Below are positions 8,109 to 16,635 of a stretch of 64,000 nt of DNA, piece by piece (the first letter of the stretch is position 1; every line of letters starts with the position of its first letter). Where the stretch lies: NCBI GenBank assembly GCA_015522785.1, contig WALP01000002.1:1-64000 (forward strand). Direction: 5' to 3'. Position numbers and translations under genes: made by a program. Origin of the DNA: Candidatus Parvarchaeota archaeon. GTDB taxonomy: Archaea; Nanobdellota; Nanobdellia; CSSed11-243R1. Below the pieces are notes generated by a model, which did no database searches, had not been told where the DNA came from, and saw nothing but the letters and a program-made list of their open reading frames with translations.

Positions 8109-8759
8109 ATGCAAAGACAGATACAACTTCAAAAAGAAGCAACAAATTCAAAGTTAAGCTACATAAATGTACTTCTTCAAAAACAAATCCAAAAGTTAAG
8201 TCTAAAAGAAGTAACACTCGTTGTTTCCTTTATTTCGTTGGCGACAATTGGCAGGGTTGCTCTCCAGTGGCTACCAAGCGTGGAGTTAATGACAATACTC
8301 GCAATAATCTCCGGAGCATTATTTGGAAAGGAAGAAGGATTCCTGGTTGGTTCGTCAAGCTTAATTGTTTCGAACTTTTTTATCTATGGTGGACAGGGAC
8401 CATGGACAATATTTCAAGCCGTCGGATTTGGAGCGGCAGGATATTTAGGTGGGTACTTAAATGAAAACAGCAGGAGGATTTCATTTGTTGGGGTCTCAAT
8501 TTTAGCAACAGTAATTTATGAAACAATTATGAATATACAATCAGTTACAATGTTTGGATTTATTGGAATTACAAATATGTTACTGCTTGCTGCACCATTC
8601 ACAGCAGTCCATATAATCTCAAATGCGACATTCGCATCCTTTGCTCCGGAAATAACCAAAAAAATAAATGAGGTGGAGTTTTTTGAACACAAAAAAATTG
8701 CTAAGTATCTTCGCAATTATATTAATTCTAAGCTTGGCAGTATACCTAAGCCAAAATAG
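8109..8759 (+). CDS. ECF-type transporter substrate-binding (S) component
   Basis: 216 residues: a basic N-terminus of about 35 residues, then five to six membrane segments with the glycine-rich pattern of ECF S-components (AIISGALFGKEEGFLVGSSS and GPWTIFQAVGFGAAGYLGG). S-components bind a vitamin or metal and work with a shared energising module, which is not encoded here. The overlapping DUF4430-like protein hints at a cobalamin-like substrate, but this is inference. Confidence 0.75.
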   Translation: MQRQIQLQKEATNSKLSYINVLLQKQIQKLSLKEVTLVVSFISLATIGRVALQWLPSVELMTILAIISGALFGKEEGFLVGSSSLIVSNFFIYGGQGPWTIFQAVGFGAAGYLGGYLNENSRRISFVGVSILATVIYETIMNIQSVTMFGFIGITNMLLLAAPFTAVHIISNATFASFAPEITKKINEVEFFEHKKIAKYLRNYINSKLGSIPKPK

Positions 8760-9015
8760 AAACAAAGTCTCGACGGAAATCACATATACAGGCCCTGGCA
8801 ATGTCCTAAAACTACTTGAAGAAAATCATGATGTTATTACAAAAGACACACAGTGGGGACCATATGTTAAATGTATAGACAATCTATGTGCGAATACCAC
8901 GCATTTTTGGTTGTATTATGTTAATGGAAAACTTTCCCCCATTGGAGCGCATTTGTACAACGCTACAGAAAATGACACAATTGTCTGGGAATACACAAGC
9001 AATAATCCATTTTAA
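8683..9015 (+). CDS. Membrane-anchored DUF4430-like protein
   Basis: Start taken as TTG 8683 because GAGGTGG (8670-8676) is correctly spaced for it; ATG 8668 lies upstream in frame inside that site. About 110 residues: one N-terminal membrane anchor (LLSIFAIILILSLAVYL), then a domain ending WLYYVNGKLSPIGAHLYNAT with IVWEYTS. This resembles the DUF4430 fold related to the transcobalamin C-terminal domain. It overlaps the S-component gene by about 77 bases, indicating translational coupling. Confidence 0.7.
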   Translation: MNTKKLLSIFAIILILSLAVYLSQNRNKVSTEITYTGPGNVLKLLEENHDVITKDTQWGPYVKCIDNLCANTTHFWLYYVNGKLSPIGAHLYNATENDTIVWEYTSNNPF

Positions 9016-9713
9016 AATACCTTTAATCCTTCTATTAATGTCTTATTTATTGTATTTGCAGATTCTACAAAAGCAGCTACCGGTCTTTTATAGTCAAATA
9101 GAATATCTTCGATTTTATCTTCTCCATTTTCCTTTGAAATTATACTACTCGCAACAAACTTTTCATCACTGTCAAAATCTGAAATGACTAAAAGGTATAA
9201 GTCATTATCGTTAATTCTTTTCAAAGTTGCTATCATTATCGATGTGTTTTCCGCAAATGGAATCATAACTTCATCATCAACCAAGCTAAGGTCCTTCATA
9301 CTATTACCAAAAAAAGCAAGATAATTCTTCGCAGAAAGGTTATCCATATACTCTCTTAATTCATTGGAGCGGGAAGTTAATTTTTTACCAAATACATATG
9401 GGTGTTCAGCAGTTGTTCCAACAAGCCTATATTCTCTATTCCTTAATTTTCTAAGCCAGTAACTTTCACAATCAGAACAAATTGCATTAATTTGCACATC
9501 CTTTGAGTCTGTAAGGCATGTGTCATTCAACTCATATATGAACCCGTTTTCGTCTTTAACCAGCATTACACCCGCTCTTGAAATCCTATATCCTATCTCG
9601 CTTATCCCATCTACCTCTATAGGCACGCCACCCAACTTTTTGCCAAGAGTAGTGCAAAGAGAGCTATAAATATTCTTAGTTCCAAATATAGTATTTGCTA
9701 CGCTTTTCTTCAT
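9012..9713 (-). CDS. Hypothetical protein with CxxC
   Basis: 233 residues from ATG 9713 (GGGGTT precedes it). A frame extension to 9779 would run into the promoter area of the divergent gene. It has a single CSDCESYW cysteine pair and alternating strand and helix segments. No recognised family, no signal peptide. Its 3' end meets the DUF4430-like gene with a 4-base overlap. Confidence 0.65.
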   Translation of the reverse strand: MKKSVANTIFGTKNIYSSLCTTLGKKLGGVPIEVDGISEIGYRISRAGVMLVKDENGFIYELNDTCLTDSKDVQINAICSDCESYWLRKLRNREYRLVGTTAEHPYVFGKKLTSRSNELREYMDNLSAKNYLAFFGNSMKDLSLVDDEVMIPFAENTSIMIATLKRINDNDLYLLVISDFDSDEKFVASSIISKENGEDKIEDILFDYKRPVAAFVESANTINKTLIEGLKVF

Positions 9714-9757
9714 GTTAACCCCATTAATATATAAACTATATTTATTAATAAATATTT

Positions 9758-10846
9758 GTGAAAATATACTTTGAAACATATGGATGCGCAGCGAATCAGG
9801 CAGATGAATTGGTTATGCGCAGCATTCTAAAAGATGAATTTGAATTTTCAAATAAAATTGAAAATGCAAATTTAGTTATAATGCTAACTTGCGGAGTCAA
9901 AGGAAGCACAGAAAACAAGATTCTTTCAAGAATAGAGTTAATACAGAAGAATTTTCCAGAAAAGAAAGTTATTCTCGCTGGATGCCTAACAAAGATAATT
10001 CCAAAAAAACTTCAAAAAATGTTTCCGAATTACTCAATGATTGGACCTGATGAAGTCAGAGATATTTTGGATATTGTCAGAAGAACACTCAACGGAGAAA
10101 AGGTTGTTGAATTAAAATCAAAAAGGATTATGAGATGCATAATCCCTACCGTAGTAAAAGATGTTCAGCCGATTGTCATTTCAAGTGGATGCCTCAATGC
10201 GTGCGCCTACTGCGCTACAAAAAACGCCAAAGGAAATGTAAAGTCATACCCTATTGAATGTGTTGCCAAGGCGGTGGAGTACGCTGTAAAACACGGCGCC
10301 AAAAAAATCCTGCTTACCGCAACAGACACAAGCGTGTACGGCTTTGATATTAGAACAAATCTTGCGGAGCTGCTAAAAGAAGTTGTGAAAATTCCAGGGG
10401 ATTTCAAGATAAGAGTTGGTATGATGAACCCCCAGCACATAAAACCTTTTCTTAATGAATTGATTAAAGTTTACAAAAATCCGAAAATAATAAAGTTTGT
10501 TCACATACCGGTGCAGGCGGGAAGCAACAAAGTATTGAAAGATATGCGGCGCGGATACACAGTTGAAGAATTCAAAGATATTGTGAAAAAATTCAGAAAA
10601 GAAATTCCGGGTATTACTATCTCCACTGACATAATCTGTGGTTTTCCGACAGAAACTGAAAAGGATTTTGAAGAGACTATAAAGCTTGTCAAAGAAATAA
10701 AGCCAGAAGTTATGAATATATCCAAGTTTTATCCGCGTCCGAACACCGAAGCCAAAAAAATGAAACAACTCCCGACGGATGTTATAAAAGAGCGCTCAAG
10801 AAAGCTCTCAAGAATTTATAAGGAAATAAAGAAAGAAATTCCATGA
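9758..10846 (+). CDS. tRNA threonylcarbamoyladenosine methylthiotransferase (archaeal MtaB/CDKAL1 type) without TRAM
   Basis: GTG start at 9758. 362 residues: N-terminal UPF0004 domain with three cysteines (YGCAAN, LTCGVKG, AGCLTK), then a radical SAM domain with the CLNACAYC cluster motif (about residue 144). The family makes ms2t6A at position 37 of ANN-decoding tRNAs. Family members are usually about 420 residues and end with a TRAM RNA-binding domain. Here the protein stops after the radical SAM domain (SRIYKEIKKEIP), so the TRAM is missing. TATA-like sequence lies just upstream. Confidence 0.9.
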   Translation: MKIYFETYGCAANQADELVMRSILKDEFEFSNKIENANLVIMLTCGVKGSTENKILSRIELIQKNFPEKKVILAGCLTKIIPKKLQKMFPNYSMIGPDEVRDILDIVRRTLNGEKVVELKSKRIMRCIIPTVVKDVQPIVISSGCLNACAYCATKNAKGNVKSYPIECVAKAVEYAVKHGAKKILLTATDTSVYGFDIRTNLAELLKEVVKIPGDFKIRVGMMNPQHIKPFLNELIKVYKNPKIIKFVHIPVQAGSNKVLKDMRRGYTVEEFKDIVKKFRKEIPGITISTDIICGFPTETEKDFEETIKLVKEIKPEVMNISKFYPRPNTEAKKMKQLPTDVIKERSRKLSRIYKEIKKEIP

Positions 10847-10878
10847 AATATATGCTCAACACAATCGTGGGCTTCGGC

Positions 10879-11385
10879 TCAAAAAAGATTATCTACTAAT
10901 CTTTCTAAACCACCTTTTTTAGATTTCTTAGAATTATCTTCTACTTCTTTTTCGTTGCCACTATTCATGTGATAAAAAAATACATCTCTTTTAGTTGCGC
11001 TAATTTGTATAGCTTGTCCATAGGAAGTCTTAACTATTTTTTTCTTAACAACAGTACCATCCGGTAAGATCTTAGTTCCCACTTCAAAATCTATTTCCAG
11101 TATTTCACTGAAATATTTCAATAATTCATTATCATCAATTGTTCCTATTTTACTTTCAAATCTCTTTGTTGAATCGTATTGGGCTCTTTTTACAGGGTCA
11201 GAAAGAACTTCAAAAGCCTCAGAAACAGCAATAAATTCACGTGTTGCTTCCTCTCTGTTATTCGGGTTTTTATCTGGATGGTATTTAAGAGCCATTCGTT
11301 TGTATGCATTTTTAATTTCTTCTTCAGAGGCGCCACTATTTATACCTAATCTTGTATACAAATCTTTTGTCTCTGATGGTCTCAT
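10879..11385 (-). CDS. J-domain protein
   Basis: 168 residues. The N-terminal J-domain (about 5-72) has the diagnostic HPD in KYHPDKNP and the terminal [10 protein letters not shown]. The Gly/Phe, zinc-finger and C-terminal substrate domains of DnaJ are absent. Instead there is a 95-residue charged tail of unknown role. It probably recruits Hsp70 to a specific client. Monocistronic. Confidence 0.85.
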   Translation of the reverse strand: MRPSETKDLYTRLGINSGASEEEIKNAYKRMALKYHPDKNPNNREEATREFIAVSEAFEVLSDPVKRAQYDSTKRFESKIGTIDDNELLKYFSEILEIDFEVGTKILPDGTVVKKKIVKTSYGQAIQISATKRDVFFYHMNSGNEKEVEDNSKKSKKGGLERLVDNLF

Positions 11386-11691
11386 AGTTATTATAAATAA
11401 AGAGGATATATTTTAATCTTTTGGTTATACCTACTCGTAAGGTACATCATAATAGGTAATTGTAATTTAACATTTTATAATCTTTTTATTTTTTGCTACT
11501 ATTGAAAAACAGCATAAAATGGCGACCTTCACGACCCAAAACCTAGCTTTTACTGGAGACATAACACACATTTTACGGAAAAATTCTCGGCTCGGATTTT
11601 TCCCCGATTTTCCTCGCTACGCCCGGAACGCCTAACAGCCGTAAGAACATTTGTGGAAAGATTTAATAACATCCTCCAATTAAGTAATTGC
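11386..11691. other. Intergenic region with GC-richer hairpin segment
   Basis: 306 bases without a convincing gene. The first 120 are AT-rich; 11520-11650 is GC-richer and contains a hairpin GGAAAAATTC/GGATTTTTCC (about 11578-11604) and further GC-rich inverted matches. There is no T-loop, C/D-box or known RNA core. It may be a small RNA or the long leader of the following ATPase gene. Confidence 0.3.
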
Positions 11692-11934
11692 ATGGCAAAC
11701 AAATCAAATGGCAATCCTTTTCTGGAGATAATGCACAGAGGGGATGAAAAGGTAGTGATTGACAAAAAAATACTTCTTAAAATAAAAAACACGTCAAAAG
11801 AAATCGCAAAAAATCACGGAATTTTATTTTTGGTTGGAGAACACGGCTCTGGAAAGTCGCTTGTCGAAAAAGAAATAGAAAAAAACATACCCCGTTCGTT
11901 CAAAAAAAGAAGGCTTATTTTTCTACAGATTTGA
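11692..11934 (+). CDS. AAA+ ATPase, N-terminal part (frame interrupted)
   Basis: 80 codons from ATG 11692, containing a P-loop LVGEHGSGKSLVEKEI, then ending shortly after a run of seven A (11902-11908). A minus-one shift on that run (C AAA AAA AG) continues into the next ORF with a sensible sequence (AYFSTDLINELEKIQ). The pair therefore represents one ATPase that is either disrupted, expressed through slippage, or affected by a sequencing indel. Confidence 0.7.
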   Translation: MANKSNGNPFLEIMHRGDEKVVIDKKILLKIKNTSKEIAKNHGILFLVGEHGSGKSLVEKEIEKNIPRSFKKRRLIFLQI

Positions 11935-12368
11935 TTAATGAACTGGAAAAAATTCAAGTAGATAAACCATCGAAAAGCAAAAAAATTGTTTCAATAGACA
12001 AATTTGAGCTTTCTGACGTGCTGAGTGATACTAAATTAATCAAACTTATTAATATCCTACTCGCAAAATCTAAATCAGGTGTAGGGTTTATCATATCCTG
12101 TACACCACAAACAATCGTTAGGTTGTTTAGTTTGTCAGATAAACTAAGGCAGTATTCAAAAGTATTCAATGTCCCAAAACTGACATTCAATCAAGCAAAG
12201 CAACTGATAATTATACGGTTAAATAACATTAGAAAGCAAAAATCTAATTCTTTGTCTCCATTTAATGAACATCAAATAAAAGATATATGGAAAACGTCTA
12301 ACGGAAACCCAAGAATGATTTTACTTCTCTGCGCAAGCCTCTATGAAATCCTAAAGAAAAGAGGATAA
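11931..12368 (+). CDS. AAA+ ATPase, C-terminal part (frame interrupted)
   Basis: 145 codons as an isolated ORF from TTG 11931, but the frame is open back to before the A-run. It carries a Walker B-like IVSIDKFELSDVL, a sensor-1-like GFIISCT, and a GNPRMILLLCASLYEIL sensor-2 or winged-helix-like end. Together with the upstream part this gives a compact ORC/STAND-like ATPase of about 225 residues. The following presenilin gene starts 2 bases after its stop. Confidence 0.7.
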   Translation: MINELEKIQVDKPSKSKKIVSIDKFELSDVLSDTKLIKLINILLAKSKSGVGFIISCTPQTIVRLFSLSDKLRQYSKVFNVPKLTFNQAKQLIIIRLNNIRKQKSNSLSPFNEHQIKDIWKTSNGNPRMILLLCASLYEILKKRG

Positions 12369-12369
12369 A

Positions 12370-13149
12370 ATGAAATATTCATTAGCAACCGCGTCGATTA
12401 TCCTAACTCTATTTTTAATTACCGAATTTGTTGGATTGGAAGTAAACAATGAGTACATGAATAAAGAGCCCCCATATGGTATGGAACTCCCACAAACAAA
12501 CCAAAACAACTCTCCATTTTACCTCATAGGCATGATCATAATCGCATCCGGAATATTTCTCGTATTAAGCAAGTTAAATGTTGATATATTTTTAAAGGGA
12601 TGGTTCTTCATAGCCGTAACCGCATGTATAGCAGTAACATTAAGTTTAGTTATACAACCGTTAGTGGCATTATTAATTTCTGCTATAATTGTTTTCATCA
12701 AATATAAAAAGAGAAACATTTACATACATAACATAGGAGAAATTTTAACATATGGTGGGTTAATCGCGATGTTCGCGCCGATGCTTAATACAGTTGCAAC
12801 AATAATTCTGTTAATCCTAATGTCAATTTATGATTATATATCTGTATTTGTAACAAAACATATGATAAAACTTGCAAAATTACAAAGCAAGTTAGGTATA
12901 CTTTCAGGACTTATCGTAACAAACAAAAACGAATTAGCAATCCTCGGCGGAGGAGATATAGCATTCACGCTGTTGTTCTCGGCAGTCGTGTTGAGAGAAT
13001 TTGGCATGATGAGTGCTATATTCTCAATAATCGGTGCGACCGCACTAATTGCTATTTTGATGGTAATCGGCAAAAAGAAGAAATATTATCCAGCAATGCC
13101 ATTTGTCACAGTAGGTTCATTGCTTGGATTTTTACTGAGTTTTATCTAG
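12370..13149 (+). CDS. Presenilin/SPP-type intramembrane aspartyl protease
   Basis: 259 residues, about nine membrane segments. The catalytic aspartates appear in the expected contexts: YDYISVF (TM6-like) and GGGDIAF (GxGD, TM7-like), followed by PAMPFVTVG for the conserved PAL element near the C-terminus. Archaeal homologues cleave transmembrane peptides, including signal-peptide remnants. It is coupled to the upstream ATPase gene by a 1-base gap; whether they work together is unknown. Confidence 0.88.
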   Translation: MKYSLATASIILTLFLITEFVGLEVNNEYMNKEPPYGMELPQTNQNNSPFYLIGMIIIASGIFLVLSKLNVDIFLKGWFFIAVTACIAVTLSLVIQPLVALLISAIIVFIKYKKRNIYIHNIGEILTYGGLIAMFAPMLNTVATIILLILMSIYDYISVFVTKHMIKLAKLQSKLGILSGLIVTNKNELAILGGGDIAFTLLFSAVVLREFGMMSAIFSIIGATALIAILMVIGKKKKYYPAMPFVTVGSLLGFLLSFI

Positions 13150-13338
13150 TCACTTCCTTTTTTTCCTTTTAGTCGATTTCGCGACTTCTTTTTCGGTCTT
13201 TAATTCGATTCGTTCTACCTTCTCAAGAAGCCTCTCAATTTTTTTATCCATAACTAGGACATATTTTAATCCAAACACCATACCCAAAAGAATACCTAAC
13301 ATAAGTCCAATTGTTGCATTGATTATCCAATCCTGCAT
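13150..13338 (-). CDS. Small single-pass membrane protein
   Basis: 62 residues: one N-terminal membrane segment (about 6-31), then a charged coiled-coil-like tail ending in a Lys/Arg cluster. GAGGTGA lies 6-7 bases before the ATG, a strong ribosome-binding site. Function unknown. It abuts the presenilin gene stop to stop. Confidence 0.65.
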   Translation of the reverse strand: MQDWIINATIGLMLGILLGMVFGLKYVLVMDKKIERLLEKVERIELKTEKEVAKSTKRKKRK

Positions 13339-13371
13339 TCAAATCACCTCAGATAAATTATAACTTTAGTA

Positions 13372-13896
13372 CTATTTAACTTTTCTGATAACAGCGCTTT
13401 GCCCAGTAGAATCATTAAAAATGATTGTCAACTTAACCTTTCCTTCCTTAGCACTGTTAAGTTTTTCAATTTGCTTTTTTAGCTCTTTTTCTTTATCATG
13501 CTTAATTTTTGAGATTCGCTTCAAAGAATCAATTACCCTATCAAGAACACCTTCAACATTAGAGATGTAGGATTCAGATTCCGGACCAGGAGTTATCTTC
13601 AAACCTATCTCCGGGATTTCAATGGAACAATACTTGCTTTTCACAACCCGTAGTCCAAGATTATCTTTTGAAACCTCAATTTCCTGTTTTTTAGGATTTT
13701 TATTCTCTCCAAGAGGAAGAATGTCATGCGCTTTATAACCGCAAGACTTGCAGTGCGCAAAAGTTTCCAGAACTTCCCCGAAATAAGGAATTTCATCTAA
13801 AACCTGCTCGACAGAAAAATTTTTTTCCCCGCAAACAGGACAATTAATAAGAAAAGAATTAAGAATGTGTTTACTCTTCCTCAGCGTCTTCACCAT
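13372..13896 (-). CDS. ZPR1-type zinc-finger protein
   Basis: 174 residues with the archaeal single-module ZPR1 layout: a C4 zinc finger (CPVCGEKNF and CKSCGYKAHD) with the IPYFGEVLETFAHC linker, and a beta domain with TPGPESESYISNVEGVLDRV. Eukaryotic ZPR1 assists EF-1A folding, so a similar role with archaeal EF-1A is plausible. Its start overlaps the sepF end by 26 bases. Confidence 0.88.
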   Translation of the reverse strand: MVKTLRKSKHILNSFLINCPVCGEKNFSVEQVLDEIPYFGEVLETFAHCKSCGYKAHDILPLGENKNPKKQEIEVSKDNLGLRVVKSKYCSIEIPEIGLKITPGPESESYISNVEGVLDRVIDSLKRISKIKHDKEKELKKQIEKLNSAKEGKVKLTIIFNDSTGQSAVIRKVK

Positions 13897-14260
13897 TTTC
13901 TCCTTTGTAAACTTCTATGAAGTTTGGAACAGCTACTATCCAATCCTCATCAATTCCTACTATTTCTCCGTCAATTGCTTCGCATGTTCTTTTGACTTTG
14001 CTTATTGCTCTCTTAAGCTCGTTCATGTCTTTGTCTTTCAACGGCTTTATTTTAATCAATGCAATCGTGTATCCTTCCCTTAATGAATCAATTACTGGTT
14101 TGATATCAGCAAAGTCCGTCAAAATGAAATATTTAACAAACACTTTAGCTGTTTTGTTTCGCATTTGATCCGGCTCGAGTTCAATAAACTCTTCCTCGTT
14201 TTCCTTTTTGATTACAGTTTTTCCTGTCAACTTATTCAAAAAATCTTTAAACTTATCCAT
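13871..14260 (-). CDS. sepF: SepF-like archaeal cell-division protein
   Basis: 129 residues with the SepF core (KTAKVFVKYFILTDFADIKP to IVGIDEDWIVAVPNF), an amphipathic N-terminal segment MDKFKDFLNKLTG that could bind membrane, and an acidic tail. Archaeal SepF anchors FtsZ to the membrane. The AT-rich leader precedes a CATGG-type start, and the ZPR1 gene follows in an overlapping arrangement. Confidence 0.85.
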   Translation of the reverse strand: MDKFKDFLNKLTGKTVIKKENEEEFIELEPDQMRNKTAKVFVKYFILTDFADIKPVIDSLREGYTIALIKIKPLKDKDMNELKRAISKVKRTCEAIDGEIVGIDEDWIVAVPNFIEVYKGENGEDAEEE

Positions 14261-14319
14261 GGCTCACCACCAACTTCTTATATTAATATCTTTGATTTGT
14301 ATTTTTATATACTTTTTTA

Positions 14320-14565
14320 TTAGCTCAAAATAGATTCCAACGCCGAAACAACGCTCCAAATTTGAGTCCGTGTATATGCAGGTAAATTTGGGTCGTCAGA
14401 AACTTCATCTAATATTTGAATTGCTCTATCCACTCTGACGGTTAAATCTTCTTTAGAATCAAGTATATCTTTCGATTTTTTTGCGTTCTCTCTTATGTTC
14501 TTCGGAACCGTTCTGTCTTCGCTTATTTGTATTAATAATGCCTTCGCTTGTTCTAATCTTTCCAT
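14320..14565 (-). CDS. UPF0147 family protein
   Basis: 81 residues, all-helical, matching the archaeal UPF0147 family from end to end (QISEDRTVPKNIRENAK and VSDDPNLPAYTRTQIWS). Function unknown. It is the last gene of the eL43-Rpo12-prefoldin run and starts 6 bases after the prefoldin stop. Confidence 0.88.
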   Translation of the reverse strand: MERLEQAKALLIQISEDRTVPKNIRENAKKSKDILDSKEDLTVRVDRAIQILDEVSDDPNLPAYTRTQIWSVVSALESILS

Positions 14566-14571
14566 TTTTAA

Positions 14572-14907
14572 TCACTTTATCTGTTTGGCTAATTTTCCCT
14601 GAAGCTCAGAAGCTTCTTTTGTAAGCCTGTCTTGCTGTTTGTCAATAGTGGACAACCTTAATTCAATCAGTTCCTTTTTGCTTGCCAATGACTTTTTCAA
14701 GTCAGCTTTGTCTTTTTTAATCATAATATTACCAACAACTTCATACGCGTTTTCATCCTTCAATTTTTCAAGCTCTTTTATAGCATTCTCAACTTCTGCC
14801 TTCTGCGCCTGCAAGTCCTGCTTCTGCATCATAACCATCTGAAGCTGCTGCTGAATTTGTTGAAACTTTAAAATATCCTCTTTTGCACTATCCGACAATT
14901 CTGCCAA
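14572..14907 (-). CDS. pfdB: Prefoldin subunit beta
   Basis: About 111 residues: N- and C-terminal coiled coils joined by a beta hairpin (ENAYEVVGNIMIKKDKADL), as in hexameric archaeal prefoldin, which hands unfolded proteins to the thermosome. I place the start at TTG 14907 because AGGTGA is correctly spaced before it; the GTG at 14916 lies inside that site. The ribosome-binding site overlaps the rpo12 stop. Confidence 0.9.
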   Translation of the reverse strand: MAELSDSAKEDILKFQQIQQQLQMVMMQKQDLQAQKAEVENAIKELEKLKDENAYEVVGNIMIKKDKADLKKSLASKKELIELRLSTIDKQQDRLTKEASELQGKLAKQIK

Positions 14908-14912
14908 AAAAA

Positions 14913-15050
14913 TCACCTAGCTTTAACCTTCTTCACAACTTCAGGTCTTTTTTTGAAAAGTATTTTTCCACCGCAGTAAGGACATCTAACTCTTTTTATA
15001 ATATCTTCTTCAGTAACAGTATTTCCGCAAGCATAACATACATATTCCAT
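14913..15050 (-). CDS. rpoP: RNA polymerase subunit Rpo12 (RpoP)
   Basis: 45 codons, ATG 15050 to TGA 14913. A single C4 zinc ribbon (YVCYACGNTV and VRCPYCGGKILFKKRP) is characteristic of Rpo12/RPB12. It lies between eL43 and prefoldin beta, the usual archaeal order. Its stop codon forms part of the ribosome-binding site of the prefoldin gene. Confidence 0.92.
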   Translation of the reverse strand: MEYVCYACGNTVTEEDIIKRVRCPYCGGKILFKKRPEVVKKVKAR

Positions 15051-15055
15051 TTTAA

Positions 15056-15283
15056 TCACGAAGATTTCTCCTCATACTTTATAGTATATGCACCACCCGT
15101 AAACCTGGCGCCACATTTCTTGCATTCCCATATCCCTGCAGCGACTCTCTTTAACTGCTTCTTTCCACAATATGGGCACACTCTATCTTTTTTTGATTCC
15201 ACTTTTAGAATTTTCCTTCTAATCTTCAGCCCATACCTAGAGCCATATTTCCCTGTTGAGCCAACCTTCTTAGTTCTTCCCAT
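15056..15283 (-). CDS. rpl37ae: Ribosomal protein eL43 (L37Ae)
   Basis: 75 residues from ATG 15283. Basic N-terminus ([20 protein letters not shown]) and a C4 zinc finger (CPYCGKKQL and [15 protein letters not shown]) typical of eL43. GTGATTTTT precedes the start. First gene of the eL43-Rpo12-prefoldin-UPF0147 operon. Confidence 0.95.
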   Translation of the reverse strand: MGRTKKVGSTGKYGSRYGLKIRRKILKVESKKDRVCPYCGKKQLKRVAAGIWECKKCGARFTGGAYTIKYEEKSS

Positions 15284-15329
15284 AAAAATCACTCTGTTTA
15301 AATGATAGAACTTAGCTTTTTAAACTTTA

Positions 15330-15977
15330 CTACTCATCTGGCCTAAAGTAATTCCACTTACCACCAATGCTTTCTTCAAGGCTTCCCTTAAAACCAAGAG
15401 CAGAGTCTAAAATAAAAACCTGCCCTGCAGAATTTGTATATCTGCACCATGCATGCCCATATTTTTTTCCACCAATATAATCACTATTTCTATTCACATT
15501 CGGATGACCCTTAATGACTCCATAATTTTTTAGTATTTCAAGAATAGCTGCTGAAGTTAAGGTATGTTGTGTACACACACCAACGCCATTCTCCAAAAAG
15601 ACATCAAGGGAAATTAATCCATCCCCCATGACATCGTAATAGTCATAAATACTTTCCACCTTCTTAATATCTTTTTCAGGAAGGACTTTTTTGACAATAT
15701 CGTATGTTGAACTCAATATCTTTCCCTTGTTTATTTTTCCATCTTCCATTGACATATCAATTACTTTTTCCGCCAAATCATGAAGGTAAGGTGAATTTGG
15801 GTCAACATATATTGCACCTCTTGGATGTTCTCCCAAAGAAACTCTACCAAGAACTGTAGAATTCCTATTGATAACAGGTATTCCATTATAGTAAGGATTA
15901 TTAAAATCCCATCCAATTGAATTTTTCAATCTTGAAAGTGCAACTTTAGTTTTATTCCATTCTGTATAACTACTCAT
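15330..15977 (-). CDS. Putative transglutaminase-like cysteine hydrolase
   Basis: 215 residues from ATG 15977. A possible Cys-His-Asp triad of the transglutaminase/papain-like fold is visible in order: Cys in GVCTQHTLTSAAILE, His in YGHAWCRYTN, Asp in VFILDSALGF. No signal peptide. No close family is recognised, so peptidase, amidase or transglutaminase activity cannot be distinguished. An AT-rich promoter sits directly upstream. Confidence 0.65.
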   Translation of the reverse strand: MSSYTEWNKTKVALSRLKNSIGWDFNNPYYNGIPVINRNSTVLGRVSLGEHPRGAIYVDPNSPYLHDLAEKVIDMSMEDGKINKGKILSSTYDIVKKVLPEKDIKKVESIYDYYDVMGDGLISLDVFLENGVGVCTQHTLTSAAILEILKNYGVIKGHPNVNRNSDYIGGKKYGHAWCRYTNSAGQVFILDSALGFKGSLEESIGGKWNYFRPDE

Positions 15978-16023
15978 AAGTAACAACATTAAATACTAAT
16001 TTATAAAGTTTTTCATTTAATTT

Positions 16024-16635
16024 ATGGAAAAAGAAGTTATTGAAGGAATAAAAAATTTTCTTAAAAAATATGACTTAAAATGGTACAAAGAGCGCTACAT
16101 GTTTCAGGCGCCGGAAAGCAGATATGAGATGGTAAAACTTTTCCGTGAGAGTTATAAGAAAAACAATGAGGCACTCGACAAGAACATAATCAAACGAACT
16201 CTGAGGTGGGCATTCTTCAACGACAGGCGCTATCTTGGAATTTTTCTAAAGAATGTTGACAAAGAAAGCGAAAGCAAAATAAAGGAAATCACAAGAGAAG
16301 GACTGCAGTTAGCAAAGGAAGGAAAGATAAAAGAAGCAGTAAGAAAACTAATTGAGATAAAAGGAGTTGGCAATGTGACCGCTTCAAAGCTCTTGATGTT
16401 CACCTTCCCAAACCTTTTTGGTATGTATGACCAGTTTAACGGAAAGGCGATTTACAACCTAAAAGTCGGCGGGAAACCTTATTTCAAGGCAAGCAATCCG
16501 AACAAGCTGACGAAAAAGCAGTTCGCGGAAGAATTTGAGAAATACACTTATGTGCTTCGCGAAATCGCAAAAATTCTTAAAATGAAACCCATGGAAGTTG
16601 ACATGGCACTTTTTAGAATGGGGCGCGGTTATTGA
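16024..16635 (+). CDS. Helix-hairpin-helix protein, possible DNA glycosylase-like
   Basis: 203 residues, helical and basic. A helix-hairpin-helix motif is visible at about residues 107-128 (IEIKGVGNVTASKLLMFTFP) followed by NLFGMYDQ, where a conserved aspartate of HhH glycosylases would sit. No iron-sulfur cysteines are present. The family is not recognised and catalytic activity is inferred. It overlaps the next gene by 4 bases (ATGA-type coupling). Confidence 0.6.
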   Translation: MEKEVIEGIKNFLKKYDLKWYKERYMFQAPESRYEMVKLFRESYKKNNEALDKNIIKRTLRWAFFNDRRYLGIFLKNVDKESESKIKEITREGLQLAKEGKIKEAVRKLIEIKGVGNVTASKLLMFTFPNLFGMYDQFNGKAIYNLKVGGKPYFKASNPNKLTKKQFAEEFEKYTYVLREIAKILKMKPMEVDMALFRMGRGY

